The notes beneath the pieces were generated by a model. The model searched no databases. It was not told the origin of the DNA and saw only the letters and a list, made by a program, of their open reading frames with translations. Shown piece after piece: positions 18,041-27,861 of a stretch of 64,000 nt of DNA; positions within the stretch are counted from its first letter, which is position 1; each line of letters starts with the position of its first letter. The position numbers were made by a program, and so were the translations under genes. Source of the DNA: Plebeiibacterium marinum (GTDB lineage: Bacteria > Bacteroidota > Bacteroidia > Bacteroidales > Marinilabiliaceae); NCBI RefSeq assembly GCF_026013615.1, contig NZ_JAPDPI010000028.1:1-64000 (forward strand). Direction: 5' to 3'.

Positions 18041-18700
18041 TTAGTGTTTTATCGCCCTGATCATTTCTCTTTTACCAGGAGGGCCGGGGATTCTTTCAAC
18101 TTTAAAACCAATTTCCTGCATTAATCTTCTAACAACTCCTTTGGCACAGTAGGTAGTTAAAATACCGCTTTTGTTGAGAGCATCGTATGTTTTTTGAAAT
18201 ATATCTTTACTCCAAAGTAAAGGTTGTTTTTCCGGAGCAAATGCATCAAAATATATTAGATCATATTTTTTGTTGAATAAAGCATTTTTAAAGTCGCACT
18301 TTGTCTTTAATAAACGGAAGTTTTTATTTATATCAGTTTCTTTTTCCCATTCAGCCTCATGAAGCCGGATGAATATATCTGTATATTTTCCTTCAAAAGC
18401 AGTTTTGTAGTTTAATTTATTAGCCGTAGAAATATCAATGGGATATTTTTCTAGAGTATGATAGTAAATTTTTTTGTCTGCCGAATTTATTGATGTTAAA
18501 AATGCGTTTAAACCAGTTCCAAACCCAAATTCCAATATACTTATTTCTTTTTTCTGTATCTGTTTTAACCCTGCTTCTATAAATACATGCATCGATTCCT
18601 GAATAGCTCCATGTGTAGAATGATAATGCTCATCCAGATCGGGAACAAATATGGTATGCGAACCATCTTCAGAGGTGATTATTTTTTGTTGTTGAGACAT
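18041..18700 (-). CDS. mnmD: tRNA (5-methylaminomethyl-2-thiouridine) methyltransferase, MnmD type
   Basis: A 219-residue SAM-dependent methyltransferase equivalent to the N-terminal half of MnmC, without the FAD-oxidase half. Motif I (ILEFGFGTGLNAF, about 51-63) binds SAM, and DLIYFDAFAPEKQPLLW (about 144-160) matches the MnmC signature LDAFAPAKNPxMW. It would perform the last methylation step making mnm5s2U at the wobble position of tRNAs for Lys, Glu and Gln. Stand-alone MnmD proteins are known in Gram-positives, plants and Bacteroidota. The gene stands alone, divergent from the large secreted protein gene. Confidence 0.88.
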   Translation of the reverse strand: MSQQQKIITSEDGSHTIFVPDLDEHYHSTHGAIQESMHVFIEAGLKQIQKKEISILEFGFGTGLNAFLTSINSADKKIYYHTLEKYPIDISTANKLNYKTAFEGKYTDIFIRLHEAEWEKETDINKNFRLLKTKCDFKNALFNKKYDLIYFDAFAPEKQPLLWSKDIFQKTYDALNKSGILTTYCAKGVVRRLMQEIGFKVERIPGPPGKREMIRAIKH

Positions 18701-18729
18701 TAAATTGATTATATACTTTTTTCGATCTG

Positions 18730-18737
18730 CAAAACTA
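18730..18737 (-). promoter_or_regulatory. -7 box for mnmD
   Basis: On the minus strand TAGTTTTG matches TAnnTTTG exactly, 29 bases upstream of the mnmD ATG. No clear -33 TTTG. Confidence 0.4.
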
Positions 18738-18842
18738 ATAATTATTTGTTATTGATGTTTTATGGCTTATTAATTCAATATCCTAATTTTAATTAAGAGA
18801 ACCTTTTTTGCATACTTGCGTAATTTATTTGAATGGGGAAAC

Positions 18843-18850
18843 TATATTTG
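18843..18850 (+). promoter_or_regulatory. -7 box for the Asp-box secreted protein gene
   Basis: TATATTTG matches TAnnTTTG exactly, 78 bases before the ATG. A TTTG at 18828-18831 is too close to serve as the -33 element, so support is partial. Confidence 0.4.
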
Positions 18851-18928
18851 TCCTGTAAATTTTATACAACACCTATTTATTAGGTACGGTAGGTTTAGTG
18901 TAGTATTGTTGTTGTCATTACCTATAAG

Positions 18929-21900
18929 ATGCAAAAAAAGTTTTTTATTTTAATTGTTGCAGTTTCATTAATTGGAATATATTTCTTCGCGGATCTGCAA
19001 ATTTCTCAAAAAGAAAGAAAAAAAGTTTTATCTGTTTCGTCTGAAGATATTATTCAGCAACAAATAGACAGGAAAATTGAAAGAAGAAAAAATGGTTACG
19101 CAAAACCAGCCGATAAGCCTGATAAGTATGTAGAGTATAAGCAAGCTATGAAATCAGGCTTTGGCAAGCTTGAATACCCCAAAAATTATAAGGCCAAAGA
19201 ATTGAAAGCCGCTATTGCCCATAAATCTTCATTAAAGCGGACTACAGAAGATTTGCCATGGGTTCAACGAGGGCCTGGTAATATTGGTGGAAGAACAAGG
19301 GCAATTGTTGTTGATCATTCAGATGCAACTCAACAAACATGGTTTGCTGGTGCTGTTTCCGGGGGAATCTGGAAAACATCTGATGCAGGATCAAATTGGG
19401 AGTTGGTTTCTCCAGATATTACCAATATGAGTATCAACAGTATGGCAATGGCACCTTCAAATGCTAATGTTATCTATGCCGGAACAGGTGAAGGGTATTA
19501 CAACCTGGATGCTGTGCAGGGGAATGGAATGTATAAGTCTGTTGACAATGGGGTTACCTGGAGTCAGATTGCTAAAACAACCAATACTTCCTTTTTTCAT
19601 TATGTGAATGATATTGTTGTTTCCCCTTCGGATGAAAATATCTTGTATGTAGCAACAAACAGGGCTGTTACTAAATCATATGATGGAGGAGATAATTGGA
19701 GTAATATTACTCCCCAACAGGGTGGCGATGGTCGGTACCAACGACTAATCATGCATCCTTCGGATGAAAATATTTTGTGGGTGACATTAAACAACAAGGG
19801 AGTACTTAAATCTACCGATGCCGGAGCAAGTTGGTTCCAGGTGCTGGATATTTCGGGAGAAGGCAGGATTGAATTGATGGTTTCCAAAGTGGATGCTGAT
19901 ATGTTGTATGCATTAAACCAGGATTCAAAATTGTATTATTCAAATAATGGAGGCGAAGACTGGGCCGAGTGTGTTGAGGGCTCTACTACAAATTTTTTGG
20001 GTGGACAAGGATGGTACAATAATGTGATTGCTGGTCACCCAACTGATGAAAATAAAGGATTTATAGGAGGGATTGATTGTTATAGTTTTACTCTGGGATC
20101 AGATATTTCCGGATCAGGGAAGTTAGCTTATTCTCTGGTAAATGGTATGTCTTCTCTTATTGAAACAGGTAATTTTTATGGGACACATGAAAACGGTGGA
20201 CTTAAGATTTATGATGCCTATTCAGGAATCACTGATGATATAGAAATACAATTTGGATCAGGGCTTACTCAAAAAGCACACCGTTTGAATTCAACTTCAT
20301 ATACATACGATATAAGTACTGATTTGCCATCGTTAGAATATAATAACTTCATTGATGTGCCCTTTAAGGTAATAAGAACTGATGGTACAATTAATACGCA
20401 GTTGGATGCTTCTTTTATAGATTCAAATGATAATGGCATTTTTGACCTGACTGCAGCTGGTTATGAGGTTATTATAATTCATGGATATTCCTATTCTGGT
20501 GTTGCTAATACGAGTGTTGTTGAGAATAATGGAAATTCCAGTGTGATGGTTGCTCTTTATCCTAAGTTGGTGGATTCAGCAGTGTGGGATGAAGCTTCTT
20601 TACCAACTTCAAATATAGAAATAACTCCATTTAATTTGTATAACAGGAGTTTAAGTACAGATCATCTAACTGTTTGGCATACATCTGGTGCCAGCAATTA
20701 TTCACATGCCGATCATCATAATATTACCATCCTTGATGGTGTGGGTTCTCCATTTTCAATATTAGTAGGTAATGACGGAGGGCTCTTTTATTCCTCAGAT
20801 GCTGGAATAAACTGGTCTACTAAGTCACAAGGATATATAACAACACAGTTCTATGGCATAGCCCGACATCCGGAACAAAATATATATTTTGGAGGGATGC
20901 AGGATAATGGCTCGTATATTTCATCAGCAAATCCATCAGTAAGTAGTGATTGGGATGAAGTACTTGGAGGAGATGGATTTGATGTGGTATGGCATTCCAG
21001 GAATCCTGATAAAATTATAGGATCGATATATTATAATGATTTATCCAGATCGTCGGATGGTGGTGCAACCTGGGAGGATATTCATAACAATATCGGTGAT
21101 AATACAGAAGAAACAGCTCCCTTTTTAACTAAGATTGCCAGTTCAAAAATAAATCCTGATTTGCTTTTTGTAGCAGGGAAGTCCGGATTGTGGCGATCGG
21201 AAAATTTTGGTACTAACTGGGAAAATATTTCCATCGGATCCGATTGGGGATGGGGTGGTGGAGGATACCCTAAGATGGCCATTAGTGAAGCTAATCCTGA
21301 TGTTGTTTGGGCTGGGATTATCATGAATAGTGATGGTACAGGTGGGTATACTACTGGTACTATGCATGTATCAACTGATGGTGGCGGAACTTTTTCCAGC
21401 GCAGTAAATGCAATGGACTTGGGGGCGGTGTCAAATATAGTTACGCACCCCAATGATGCCAATACAGCTTATCTTTTGTTCTCTTATTCTAATTGGCCAA
21501 AGATATTTAAAACAACTGATCTGGGGCAAACCTGGGAAGATATTTCCGGCTTTCACACAACTGACGGTGAAGGCAATGTTATTTATGGGGCTGACTACAG
21601 TTTTAGTGGTTTTCCGAATGTGGCAGTAAACACCATGTTGGTTATGCCTTTTGATGAAAATGAATTGTGGGTGGGTACAGAAATCGGTCTGTTTATTTCA
21701 TATGACGGTGGAGGATCCTGGGCACTTGCCAATAATGGAATTCCTGCTGTTTCAATTTGGGATATGAAAATTGTTGGTGATGAAATAGTGGTGGGCACAC
21801 ATGGTTTGGGAGTGTGGACGGTGCAGCGGTCAGGATTATCTACTGTTGATTATAATCCATATTTGAACGGGATCGGGGTCAATCCAAACGGGAATTATAC

Positions 21901-22930
21901 ATTAGAGGTAGATTGTAACGTGGCCTATGACAAACTTGAGTTATATGTTGATGAGGAGTTGATGGAAACTTATTCTGGTGTTGAAGTTGGTATACATCAG
22001 TATGTTATTGATGCCAATATGTTGGAGGGTAAGCAACGGGTTAGAGTGTTGGGCTATGTTGAATCGGATTCTTATTCTTCAAATTCGTTGGATATTCCTG
22101 AATCACAATTGCTTGCTGTAAGAACAAGTTATTCAAATACTTTTTCAGAAGATTTGGATGATTTTTATGGGAATGGCTTCGCCATAAATGGAAATGGGCT
22201 AAATAATAACAATGCCATTGTTACAGATCATCCATATCCCGAAAATACGGATTTGTATTATACTTTAAAATATCCCATCACAGTTTCGGGTGAGCAGGCT
22301 ATGGCATTTATCAAGTACCAGGACATTGCCTACGTGGAAACAGGAGAAGATGGAATAGAATACCCAGATACAGACTTTTATGATTATGTGGTAGTTCAGG
22401 CATCAAAAGATGGTATAAACTGGGTAGATCTGGCGCCAGGATATGACTTTAATTATAACAATGTTTGGAATTCCGGAGGTAGTCAATATTCAGATACCCC
22501 AACTTATGCAGATTACGCAGACCATACTATTGATTTATGGGATAGCTTTAATGCAGGAGATGTAATTATTGTGCGTTTTAAATTGCATTCAGATCCTTAC
22601 ACAGTAGGATGGGGATGGGCTATAGATAATTTAAGAATCCAGGAAGATATATCCTCAATTTTCTCGAACAAGGGATATGATTTTAGTTTGGATATTTATC
22701 CAAACCCATCAAAGGGTAATATTAATATAGAAGTGGAAGAGACTTATGTTGGAATGGTTAATATAATTGTTTATACCATTTCCGGTAACAAAGTAGCAGA
22801 ATATTCAGAATACAAAGAGTCAAGAATATTTAATAAAAATATCTCATTGGATCATCTTTCAAAAGGTAGCTATATTGTTAAAGTTGAAATGGGGAAAAAA
22901 CAAAGTTCAGAAGTGTTGGTCATAAAATAA
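18929..22930 (+). CDS. Large Asp-box (BNR/sortilin-like) protein with type IX secretion signal
   Basis: A 1333-residue extracellular protein. An N-terminal signal/anchor helix (FFILIVAVSLIGIYFF) is followed by a charged linker, then a long beta-propeller region with eleven Asp-box-like motifs of the form SxDxGxxW (for example KTSDAGSNWELV, KSVDNGVTWSQI, RSSDGGATWEDI, KTTDLGQTWEDI). After about residue 980 come beta-sandwich-like domains, and the last 75 residues form a type IX secretion sorting domain (LDIYPNPSKGNINIEVE, then a final KVEMGKKQSSEVLVIK). Asp-boxes occur in sialidases, VPS10 domains and photosynthesis-type propellers and are structural, so no enzyme activity can be assigned. A glycan- or protein-binding surface role is inferred. 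Confidence 0.88.
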   Translation: MQKKFFILIVAVSLIGIYFFADLQISQKERKKVLSVSSEDIIQQQIDRKIERRKNGYAKPADKPDKYVEYKQAMKSGFGKLEYPKNYKAKELKAAIAHKSSLKRTTEDLPWVQRGPGNIGGRTRAIVVDHSDATQQTWFAGAVSGGIWKTSDAGSNWELVSPDITNMSINSMAMAPSNANVIYAGTGEGYYNLDAVQGNGMYKSVDNGVTWSQIAKTTNTSFFHYVNDIVVSPSDENILYVATNRAVTKSYDGGDNWSNITPQQGGDGRYQRLIMHPSDENILWVTLNNKGVLKSTDAGASWFQVLDISGEGRIELMVSKVDADMLYALNQDSKLYYSNNGGEDWAECVEGSTTNFLGGQGWYNNVIAGHPTDENKGFIGGIDCYSFTLGSDISGSGKLAYSLVNGMSSLIETGNFYGTHENGGLKIYDAYSGITDDIEIQFGSGLTQKAHRLNSTSYTYDISTDLPSLEYNNFIDVPFKVIRTDGTINTQLDASFIDSNDNGIFDLTAAGYEVIIIHGYSYSGVANTSVVENNGNSSVMVALYPKLVDSAVWDEASLPTSNIEITPFNLYNRSLSTDHLTVWHTSGASNYSHADHHNITILDGVGSPFSILVGNDGGLFYSSDAGINWSTKSQGYITTQFYGIARHPEQNIYFGGMQDNGSYISSANPSVSSDWDEVLGGDGFDVVWHSRNPDKIIGSIYYNDLSRSSDGGATWEDIHNNIGDNTEETAPFLTKIASSKINPDLLFVAGKSGLWRSENFGTNWENISIGSDWGWGGGGYPKMAISEANPDVVWAGIIMNSDGTGGYTTGTMHVSTDGGGTFSSAVNAMDLGAVSNIVTHPNDANTAYLLFSYSNWPKIFKTTDLGQTWEDISGFHTTDGEGNVIYGADYSFSGFPNVAVNTMLVMPFDENELWVGTEIGLFISYDGGGSWALANNGIPAVSIWDMKIVGDEIVVGTHGLGVWTVQRSGLSTVDYNPYLNGIGVNPNGNYTLEVDCNVAYDKLELYVDEELMETYSGVEVGIHQYVIDANMLEGKQRVRVLGYVESDSYSSNSLDIPESQLLAVRTSYSNTFSEDLDDFYGNGFAINGNGLNNNNAIVTDHPYPENTDLYYTLKYPITVSGEQAMAFIKYQDIAYVETGEDGIEYPDTDFYDYVVVQASKDGINWVDLAPGYDFNYNNVWNSGGSQYSDTPTYADYADHTIDLWDSFNAGDVIIVRFKLHSDPYTVGWGWAIDNLRIQEDISSIFSNKGYDFSLDIYPNPSKGNINIEVEETYVGMVNIIVYTISGNKVAEYSEYKESRIFNKNISLDHLSKGSYIVKVEMGKKQSSEVLVIK

Positions 22931-22946
22931 TGGAAAATATTTCCTT

Positions 22947-22979
22947 AAAAAAGGTTGTCAGCTTCGATATCCTTTTTTT
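22947..22979 (+). terminator. Terminator after the Asp-box protein gene
   Basis: AAAAAAGG at 22947-22954 pairs with CCTTTTTT at 22971-22978, with further pairing inside the loop and T residues at the end. Located 17 bases after the stop. Confidence 0.7.
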
Positions 22980-23126
22980 AGAATTAAGACAGCATTAATT
23001 TGTGGATAAAATGTTGTAATTTAGACTGGAAGAAGAGGCGGTGGGTTAACTGTCATTAAATCAGTTATTAGTGCAAAATGTTATTTAGAATCAATAAAAA
23101 TAAAACAATAAAAGATGTTAATGTCT

Positions 23127-23157
23127 TTTGTTTGTGTTTCTGATCTTTTTATATTTG
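23127..23157 (+). promoter_or_regulatory. Consensus Bacteroidota promoter of the ECF sigma gene
   Basis: TTTG (23127-23130), 19 bp, TATATTTG (23150-23157): a full match to the TTTG/TAnnTTTG consensus, giving a start near 23164 and a leader of about 50 bases. This suggests constitutive, housekeeping-sigma expression rather than autoregulation by the ECF factor. Confidence 0.75.
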
Positions 23158-23212
23158 TTAAACATTAAGTGAAAGAGAAAGAAATTGGTATAAACGCGCA
23201 ATACATTACACC

Positions 23213-23710
23213 ATGACAACAATGCAATTCAATGAGAAATTATTGAGCCTACAGGATAAACTCAAGTATTTTGCACTAAGTTTGACTGCCAATGAGGAAG
23301 ATGCAAATGATTTACTTCAGGAGACAACCTTAAAGGCTCTGACATACAGAAAGCAATTTGTATCTAATACAAATTTTAAAGCCTGGGTGTTTACAATAAT
23401 GAAGAATACCTTCATTAATAATTATAGAAGAGTTCAAAAAACACGTAGTACTTTTGAATCTGCAGAAGATGCATATAGGGTTGCGTTTAAAGGCAATTAT
23501 GCATCAGAAACACCAGAAATGGTGCAAGCTGTTAATGAAATGAACCAAAGTATAGAAAAACTGGATGATGAATTCAGGATTCCGTTTACAATGCATACCT
23601 CTGGATATAAGTATAAAGAAATTGCCGAGGAACTTGATTTACCAATAGGTACTGTTAAGAGTAGGATATTTTTTACACGTAAAAAACTTCAGAATATGTT
23701 GGAAGAGTAG
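23213..23710 (+). CDS. ECF RNA polymerase sigma factor (stand-alone)
   Basis: A 165-residue sigma-70 family protein. Region 2 is at about 12-78 (ANEEDANDLLQETTLKALTYR, then NFKAWVFTIMKNTFINNYRR) and region 4 at about 112-160 (LDDEFRIPFTMHTSGYKYKEIAEELDLPIGTVKSRIFFTRKKL). No anti-sigma gene is adjacent, unlike the sigma factor at the left end. This type of stand-alone ECF factor is widespread in Bacteroidota. Met4 is an alternative start. The next gene is free methionine sulfoxide reductase and the one after that a TPR kinase, so any functional link with them is only positional. Confidence 0.9.
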   Translation: MTTMQFNEKLLSLQDKLKYFALSLTANEEDANDLLQETTLKALTYRKQFVSNTNFKAWVFTIMKNTFINNYRRVQKTRSTFESAEDAYRVAFKGNYASETPEMVQAVNEMNQSIEKLDDEFRIPFTMHTSGYKYKEIAEELDLPIGTVKSRIFFTRKKLQNMLEE

Positions 23711-23800
23711 TATACTTACTTATAAAGAGATATTTATTTATAGGATATGCAGGATAGGTTATTATTACTTATCTTGCATTGTTTTTTTAATATAGAGCAT

Positions 23801-24256
23801 ATGTCTGCAAAGATTTCTAAATATCAGAGGTTGTATAACCAAATCAAAGAATTAACAGCACCCGTTAATAATCCGGTTTCGCGTATGGCTACCATTAGTG
23901 CAATTTTGCATCATAAAATGAAGGGTTATTTCTGGACTGGTTTTTATTTGTTGGATAAAGGAGAATTACATGTGGGACCTTATCAGGGGCCCTTGGCATG
24001 TTTGCGTTTAAAAAAAGATACCGGCGTTTGTTGGGCCGGAATTAATGATAAAGAAACGGTAATTGTAAAAAATGTAGAAGAATTTCCGGGACATATTGCT
24101 TGTAGTTCGTTTTCAAAATCAGAAATTGTAGTGCCATTGTATAATCAATCTAATGAGATAGTAGGGGTGCTTGATGTAGATAGCCGGGAGTTATCGAGAT
24201 TTGACGATGAGGATAAGGAAGGGTTGGAAAAAATTGTGGAATTGGTTTATCAATAA
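23801..24256 (+). CDS. msrC: Free methionine-(R)-sulfoxide reductase (GAF domain)
   Basis: A 151-residue single-GAF-domain enzyme that reduces free methionine-R-sulfoxide. The three conserved redox cysteines are at 67 (PLACLRL), 77 (GVCWAG) and 101 (HIACSS), matching the spacing in E. coli YebR (84, 94, 118), together with SKSEIVVPL and GVLDVDSREL. The ATG at 23801 is preferred over one 54 bases upstream, which would add a short hydrophobic leader not seen in this cytoplasmic family. It follows the ECF sigma gene in the same direction. Confidence 0.9.
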   Translation: MSAKISKYQRLYNQIKELTAPVNNPVSRMATISAILHHKMKGYFWTGFYLLDKGELHVGPYQGPLACLRLKKDTGVCWAGINDKETVIVKNVEEFPGHIACSSFSKSEIVVPLYNQSNEIVGVLDVDSRELSRFDDEDKEGLEKIVELVYQ

Positions 24257-24353
24257 CAAAGTAGATAGGGGGCTAAAAACAAGGAGGGAGTTGTAGATAG
24301 GAGGCGGGGAATGTTTTTTTACTCCTGAAATTTATTTAGAGAAACACTCCTTA

Positions 24354-26441
24354 ATGCAGAAAGAAATAAAAATATGCTTATTGGTGATTTTTACCTTTTG
24401 TCTGCCACTGGTTTTACTGGCAGAGGAATCGGTATTAGATAAATTGCATAGAAAGCTAAAGAATGCATCATACCCTGAAAAAGTAAAGGTGTATAATCAG
24501 TTTTCGCGCTATTATTTAACAACGGATGCTGAAAAAGCAGTTAACTACGCTCAATTAGCTCTTTCTATAGCTAAAGAAGTTAACGATAAAAAGGGTGAAG
24601 CAACAGCCTACAGTAACCTGGGGATGGGTTATTATTTTTTAAGTGAGTATGAAGAGTTGCTGGATTATTACAAAAAATCATTAAGTACTTATAAGTCAAT
24701 AGGTGATCAGGAAGGGATTAGTACGTTAGCTACAACTTTTTATCGACTTAGGAATTTTCAGCAATCGCTGGATAATTATAAAAGGTCATTGCTTATTTTA
24801 TTGAGTGAACAGGATTCTCCCAAAGAACAGGTTGTTGAAACCTATGAGAATATAGGTAATGCCTATAAAAACCTGGGCGATTATCATCTGGCTTTGGAAA
24901 GTTATACCAAAGGACTTGATATGCTGAATGATTCAACTGATGACAAAACCATTTTATGGGGAAAGATTGGTGAAATTTATTTTAATCTCGAAGAATATGA
25001 TAGTGCGCTAGAGTATTTCATCCTGCTTTACGACCAAAAAGTATTGAGAGAAGACCTTCCCGGGATTTCTGAAGTGCTCAACAGGATGGCAAGTACTTTG
25101 TATTTGAAGAGTGATTTGGTTAGGTCAGAGAAGTTGTTCGATGAAGCTTTGCAACTGCAAATATCTTTAAACGACCATTTGGGAGCATCTGTTTCGTTTA
25201 TGAATTTGGGAAAGATATCTAAAGACCGCAAACAGTATCTTAATGCTATTTCTAACTATAATAAAAGTATAAAGCTAGCTCAGGTTATTAACAATAAATC
25301 GGTATTGCGTACCGATTATATGGAGTTATCAACTCTTTATATGTTGCAGAATAACTATAAAAAGGCTTATGAATATCAGGTACTATATTCTGATATATCG
25401 GATTTTTTATCTCAGGAACAAAAGGTAGAGGAGTTTACCAATACTTTAGTGGTGAACGACCTGGAGAAAAAGAATCAGGAAAATGCAATTTTGCAGGCTA
25501 AAAATGAAAACTACAGATTAAGGCTTGAAAAAGAAAACCTGTCTAAGTGGAGGATGTCGTTTGGCTTTACCATTTTGGTTATTTTAATATTGGTTTTTAT
25601 AATTTATTACCGATACTATTTAAAAAGAGTCGAAAATAGGAATCTGGAGCATAGGATAAATGAAGCACTGAAAAAACAAGAAGAGCAACAGCAAATAATA
25701 GTTCACCAATCCAGCCTTTCTTCGTTAGGAGAATTGGCAGCAGGAATTGCCCATGAAATCAATCAGCCCATCCAAAATATTTCATTGTCTGCCGAAGGGA
25801 TTAAGTTTGAATTGTTGGAAAAACAACCGGACAATGCTTTTCTGAAGCAATCTATCAATGAAATATTTGAGGATATAATTAGGGTAAGGGAGATTGTTGA
25901 TCATATCAGGGTGTTTTCGAGTGGCCAAAAGGAAAGTGTTTACGAAAGTTTTTCGGTGTCGGATTGTGTGGAGTCTGCAGTATCGATGATTAGAAGACAA
26001 TATCAGAATCATAATATTGAGTTGTCGCTTTTTCTTAACCATAAAATTCCCCAGGTAGTCGGAAATCCTCATAAAGTTGAACAGGTTGTGCATAATTTGT
26101 TGTCGAATGCCAGAGATGCTGTGGAAGAGCGGTTTGGGAGAGAAAGTGGTTTTGTGAAGAAAATCAGTATCAAAACCGGAGAGGAAGGTCAAAGGGTTTT
26201 TATTGAAGTTAGAGATAATGGAATTGGTATTCCGCAGGATAAAAAAACAGATATATTTTTACCTTTTATAACCAGTAAACAGTTGGGTAAGGGAACCGGT
26301 TTGGGACTTTCTATTTCTTATAGCCTGGTAAATGAAATGAAAGGGAGAATCGAAGTGCAGAGCCGTGTTATGGAGGGTACCAGCATGAAAGTTGTTTTCC
26401 CTGTAGTCACTTCAAATATAAACAAGTTTGCACCCAAATAA
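24354..26441 (+). CDS. TPR-containing sensor histidine kinase
   Basis: A 695-residue membrane kinase. A signal peptide (ICLLVIFTFCLPLVLLA) leads into about seven tetratricopeptide repeats (about 40-340, for example EQVVETYENIGNAYKNLGDYHLALESY), placing a protein-interaction sensor in the periplasm. A transmembrane helix follows at about 400-422 (FGFTILVILILVFIIYY), then a coiled coil, the HisKA dimerisation domain with phospho-acceptor His467 (AAGIAHEINQPIQNI) and the HATPase domain (HNLLSNARDAV, DNGIGIPQDKK, GKGTGLGLSISYSLV). The response regulator starts 17 bases downstream, so the pair is a two-component system. The signal is not known. Confidence 0.93.
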   Translation: MQKEIKICLLVIFTFCLPLVLLAEESVLDKLHRKLKNASYPEKVKVYNQFSRYYLTTDAEKAVNYAQLALSIAKEVNDKKGEATAYSNLGMGYYFLSEYEELLDYYKKSLSTYKSIGDQEGISTLATTFYRLRNFQQSLDNYKRSLLILLSEQDSPKEQVVETYENIGNAYKNLGDYHLALESYTKGLDMLNDSTDDKTILWGKIGEIYFNLEEYDSALEYFILLYDQKVLREDLPGISEVLNRMASTLYLKSDLVRSEKLFDEALQLQISLNDHLGASVSFMNLGKISKDRKQYLNAISNYNKSIKLAQVINNKSVLRTDYMELSTLYMLQNNYKKAYEYQVLYSDISDFLSQEQKVEEFTNTLVVNDLEKKNQENAILQAKNENYRLRLEKENLSKWRMSFGFTILVILILVFIIYYRYYLKRVENRNLEHRINEALKKQEEQQQIIVHQSSLSSLGELAAGIAHEINQPIQNISLSAEGIKFELLEKQPDNAFLKQSINEIFEDIIRVREIVDHIRVFSSGQKESVYESFSVSDCVESAVSMIRRQYQNHNIELSLFLNHKIPQVVGNPHKVEQVVHNLLSNARDAVEERFGRESGFVKKISIKTGEEGQRVFIEVRDNGIGIPQDKKTDIFLPFITSKQLGKGTGLGLSISYSLVNEMKGRIEVQSRVMEGTSMKVVFPVVTSNINKFAPK

Positions 26442-26458
26442 CATACGAATCAAGCTCT

Positions 26459-27838
26459 ATGGATAATTTGAAAATATTAATACTCGACGATGAAGTAAGG
26501 ATTACAGAGAAACTTAAATATCATCTTGAAAAGAGAAACTTTAATGTAAGTACTGCCAATACACCCAATGAAGGTTTTGAAATGCTGGAGAAGCAGCGTC
26601 CAGGGATTTTAATATTGGATATTATGCTACCTGGTATGAACGGACTGGATGTGTTGGAAAAAGTTAAAGCAGAATATCCCAACACTGAAGTTATTATGAT
26701 TAGTGGTTATGGAGATATGGATATGGTAATAGAGGCCATGAGAAAGGGTGCTTCTGATTTTATCCGTAAACCATTTCAGGTAATGGATATTCAGGTGGCA
26801 GTAGAAAGAACCAGCAAATTTGTTGAACTGCAAAACAAACTTGAAAAGGCAGAAAATCATGGTTCTCTGGTTTCAAAAGAGTTGGAAGGGATAATTGAAA
26901 AGGATTTAATTGGAGAGAGTGATGCCATAAAACGGGTTTTGAAAATTGCTTTGAAAGCAGCAAACGATAAGGATGTAAATGTATTGGTAACAGGGGAGAA
27001 TGGTACGGGTAAGGAGATAATATCCAGGATTATACACTACGGTAGCCCCCGGAATGAGCAGGTGTTTGCCCCGGTAAATAGTTCTGCTATTCCCTCAACA
27101 TTGTTAGAAAGTGAGTTTTTTGGTCATGTAAAAGGGGCTTTTACAGATGCCAGGGAAGATAAAAAAGGTTATTTTGAATTAGCAAACAACGGAACCTTGT
27201 TTTTGGATGAGATTGCGGATATGCCTTTTTCGTTACAGGCCAAATTGTTAAGGGCTATTGAGGAAAATAAGATAAAGAAAGTGGGTAGCAATAAAGAAAT
27301 ACCAGTTAATGTAAGGATAATATCAGCTACCAATAAAAACATAGAAAAGTTAATTGAGGAAGAAAAATTCAGGATTGACCTTTATCACAGGATAAATACT
27401 ATCGAAATAAATATTCCCCCTCTGAGAGAACGGCCTGAAGATATCGAACCATTGTTGATCCATTTTGTCCAGTCCTTTGCAAGAAAGAAAAAAATGGAAG
27501 TGCCGGGAATATCAAACGGATTGATAAAAAAACTGCAAACCTATCATTTCCCTGGTAATGTTCGTGAACTCAGAAATATGGTTGAAAGGGCTTTGATCCT
27601 GTTTGAGGGTGATGAGTTGCTGGCGGAAGATTTTCCTTTAAAAGGAGAGGGAAAAAAGCAACCTTTAGTAAATGAGAACTTAAGTTTGGACCAAAATGAA
27701 AAATCGTTGATCATTGAGGCTCTTAAAAGATGTGCTTTTAATCAAACCCAGGCAGCAGAATTATTGCATATATCAAGGGATGCATTAAAAAGGAAGATAA
27801 AGAAATATGAGATTCTAATTGATAAGCAGATTGTTTAG
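26459..27838 (+). CDS. Sigma-54-dependent response regulator (NtrC family)
   Basis: A 459-residue activator. Receiver domain at 4-118 with phospho-acceptor Asp54 (LILDIMLPG) and Lys104; AAA+ domain at about 150-380 with Walker A GENGTGKE (179-186), the sigma-54 contact loop GAFTDA (226-231) and Walker B GTLFLDE (245-251), plus the R-finger region RIDLYHRINT; Fis-type helix-turn-helix at about 415-455 (NQTQAAELLHISRDALKRKI). All residues needed for phosphorylation-controlled activation of sigma-54 promoters are present. It is in one operon with the TPR kinase. Target promoters were not identified in the window. Confidence 0.95.
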   Translation: MDNLKILILDDEVRITEKLKYHLEKRNFNVSTANTPNEGFEMLEKQRPGILILDIMLPGMNGLDVLEKVKAEYPNTEVIMISGYGDMDMVIEAMRKGASDFIRKPFQVMDIQVAVERTSKFVELQNKLEKAENHGSLVSKELEGIIEKDLIGESDAIKRVLKIALKAANDKDVNVLVTGENGTGKEIISRIIHYGSPRNEQVFAPVNSSAIPSTLLESEFFGHVKGAFTDAREDKKGYFELANNGTLFLDEIADMPFSLQAKLLRAIEENKIKKVGSNKEIPVNVRIISATNKNIEKLIEEEKFRIDLYHRINTIEINIPPLRERPEDIEPLLIHFVQSFARKKKMEVPGISNGLIKKLQTYHFPGNVRELRNMVERALILFEGDELLAEDFPLKGEGKKQPLVNENLSLDQNEKSLIIEALKRCAFNQTQAAELLHISRDALKRKIKKYEILIDKQIV

Positions 27839-27861
27839 CTCAAAGTTTGATGTTTTTTTAA

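Noticed and set aside
21082-21462. Minus-strand frames inside the Asp-box protein gene
   Set aside because: Shadows caused by biased codons in a beta-propeller repeat region on the plus strand.
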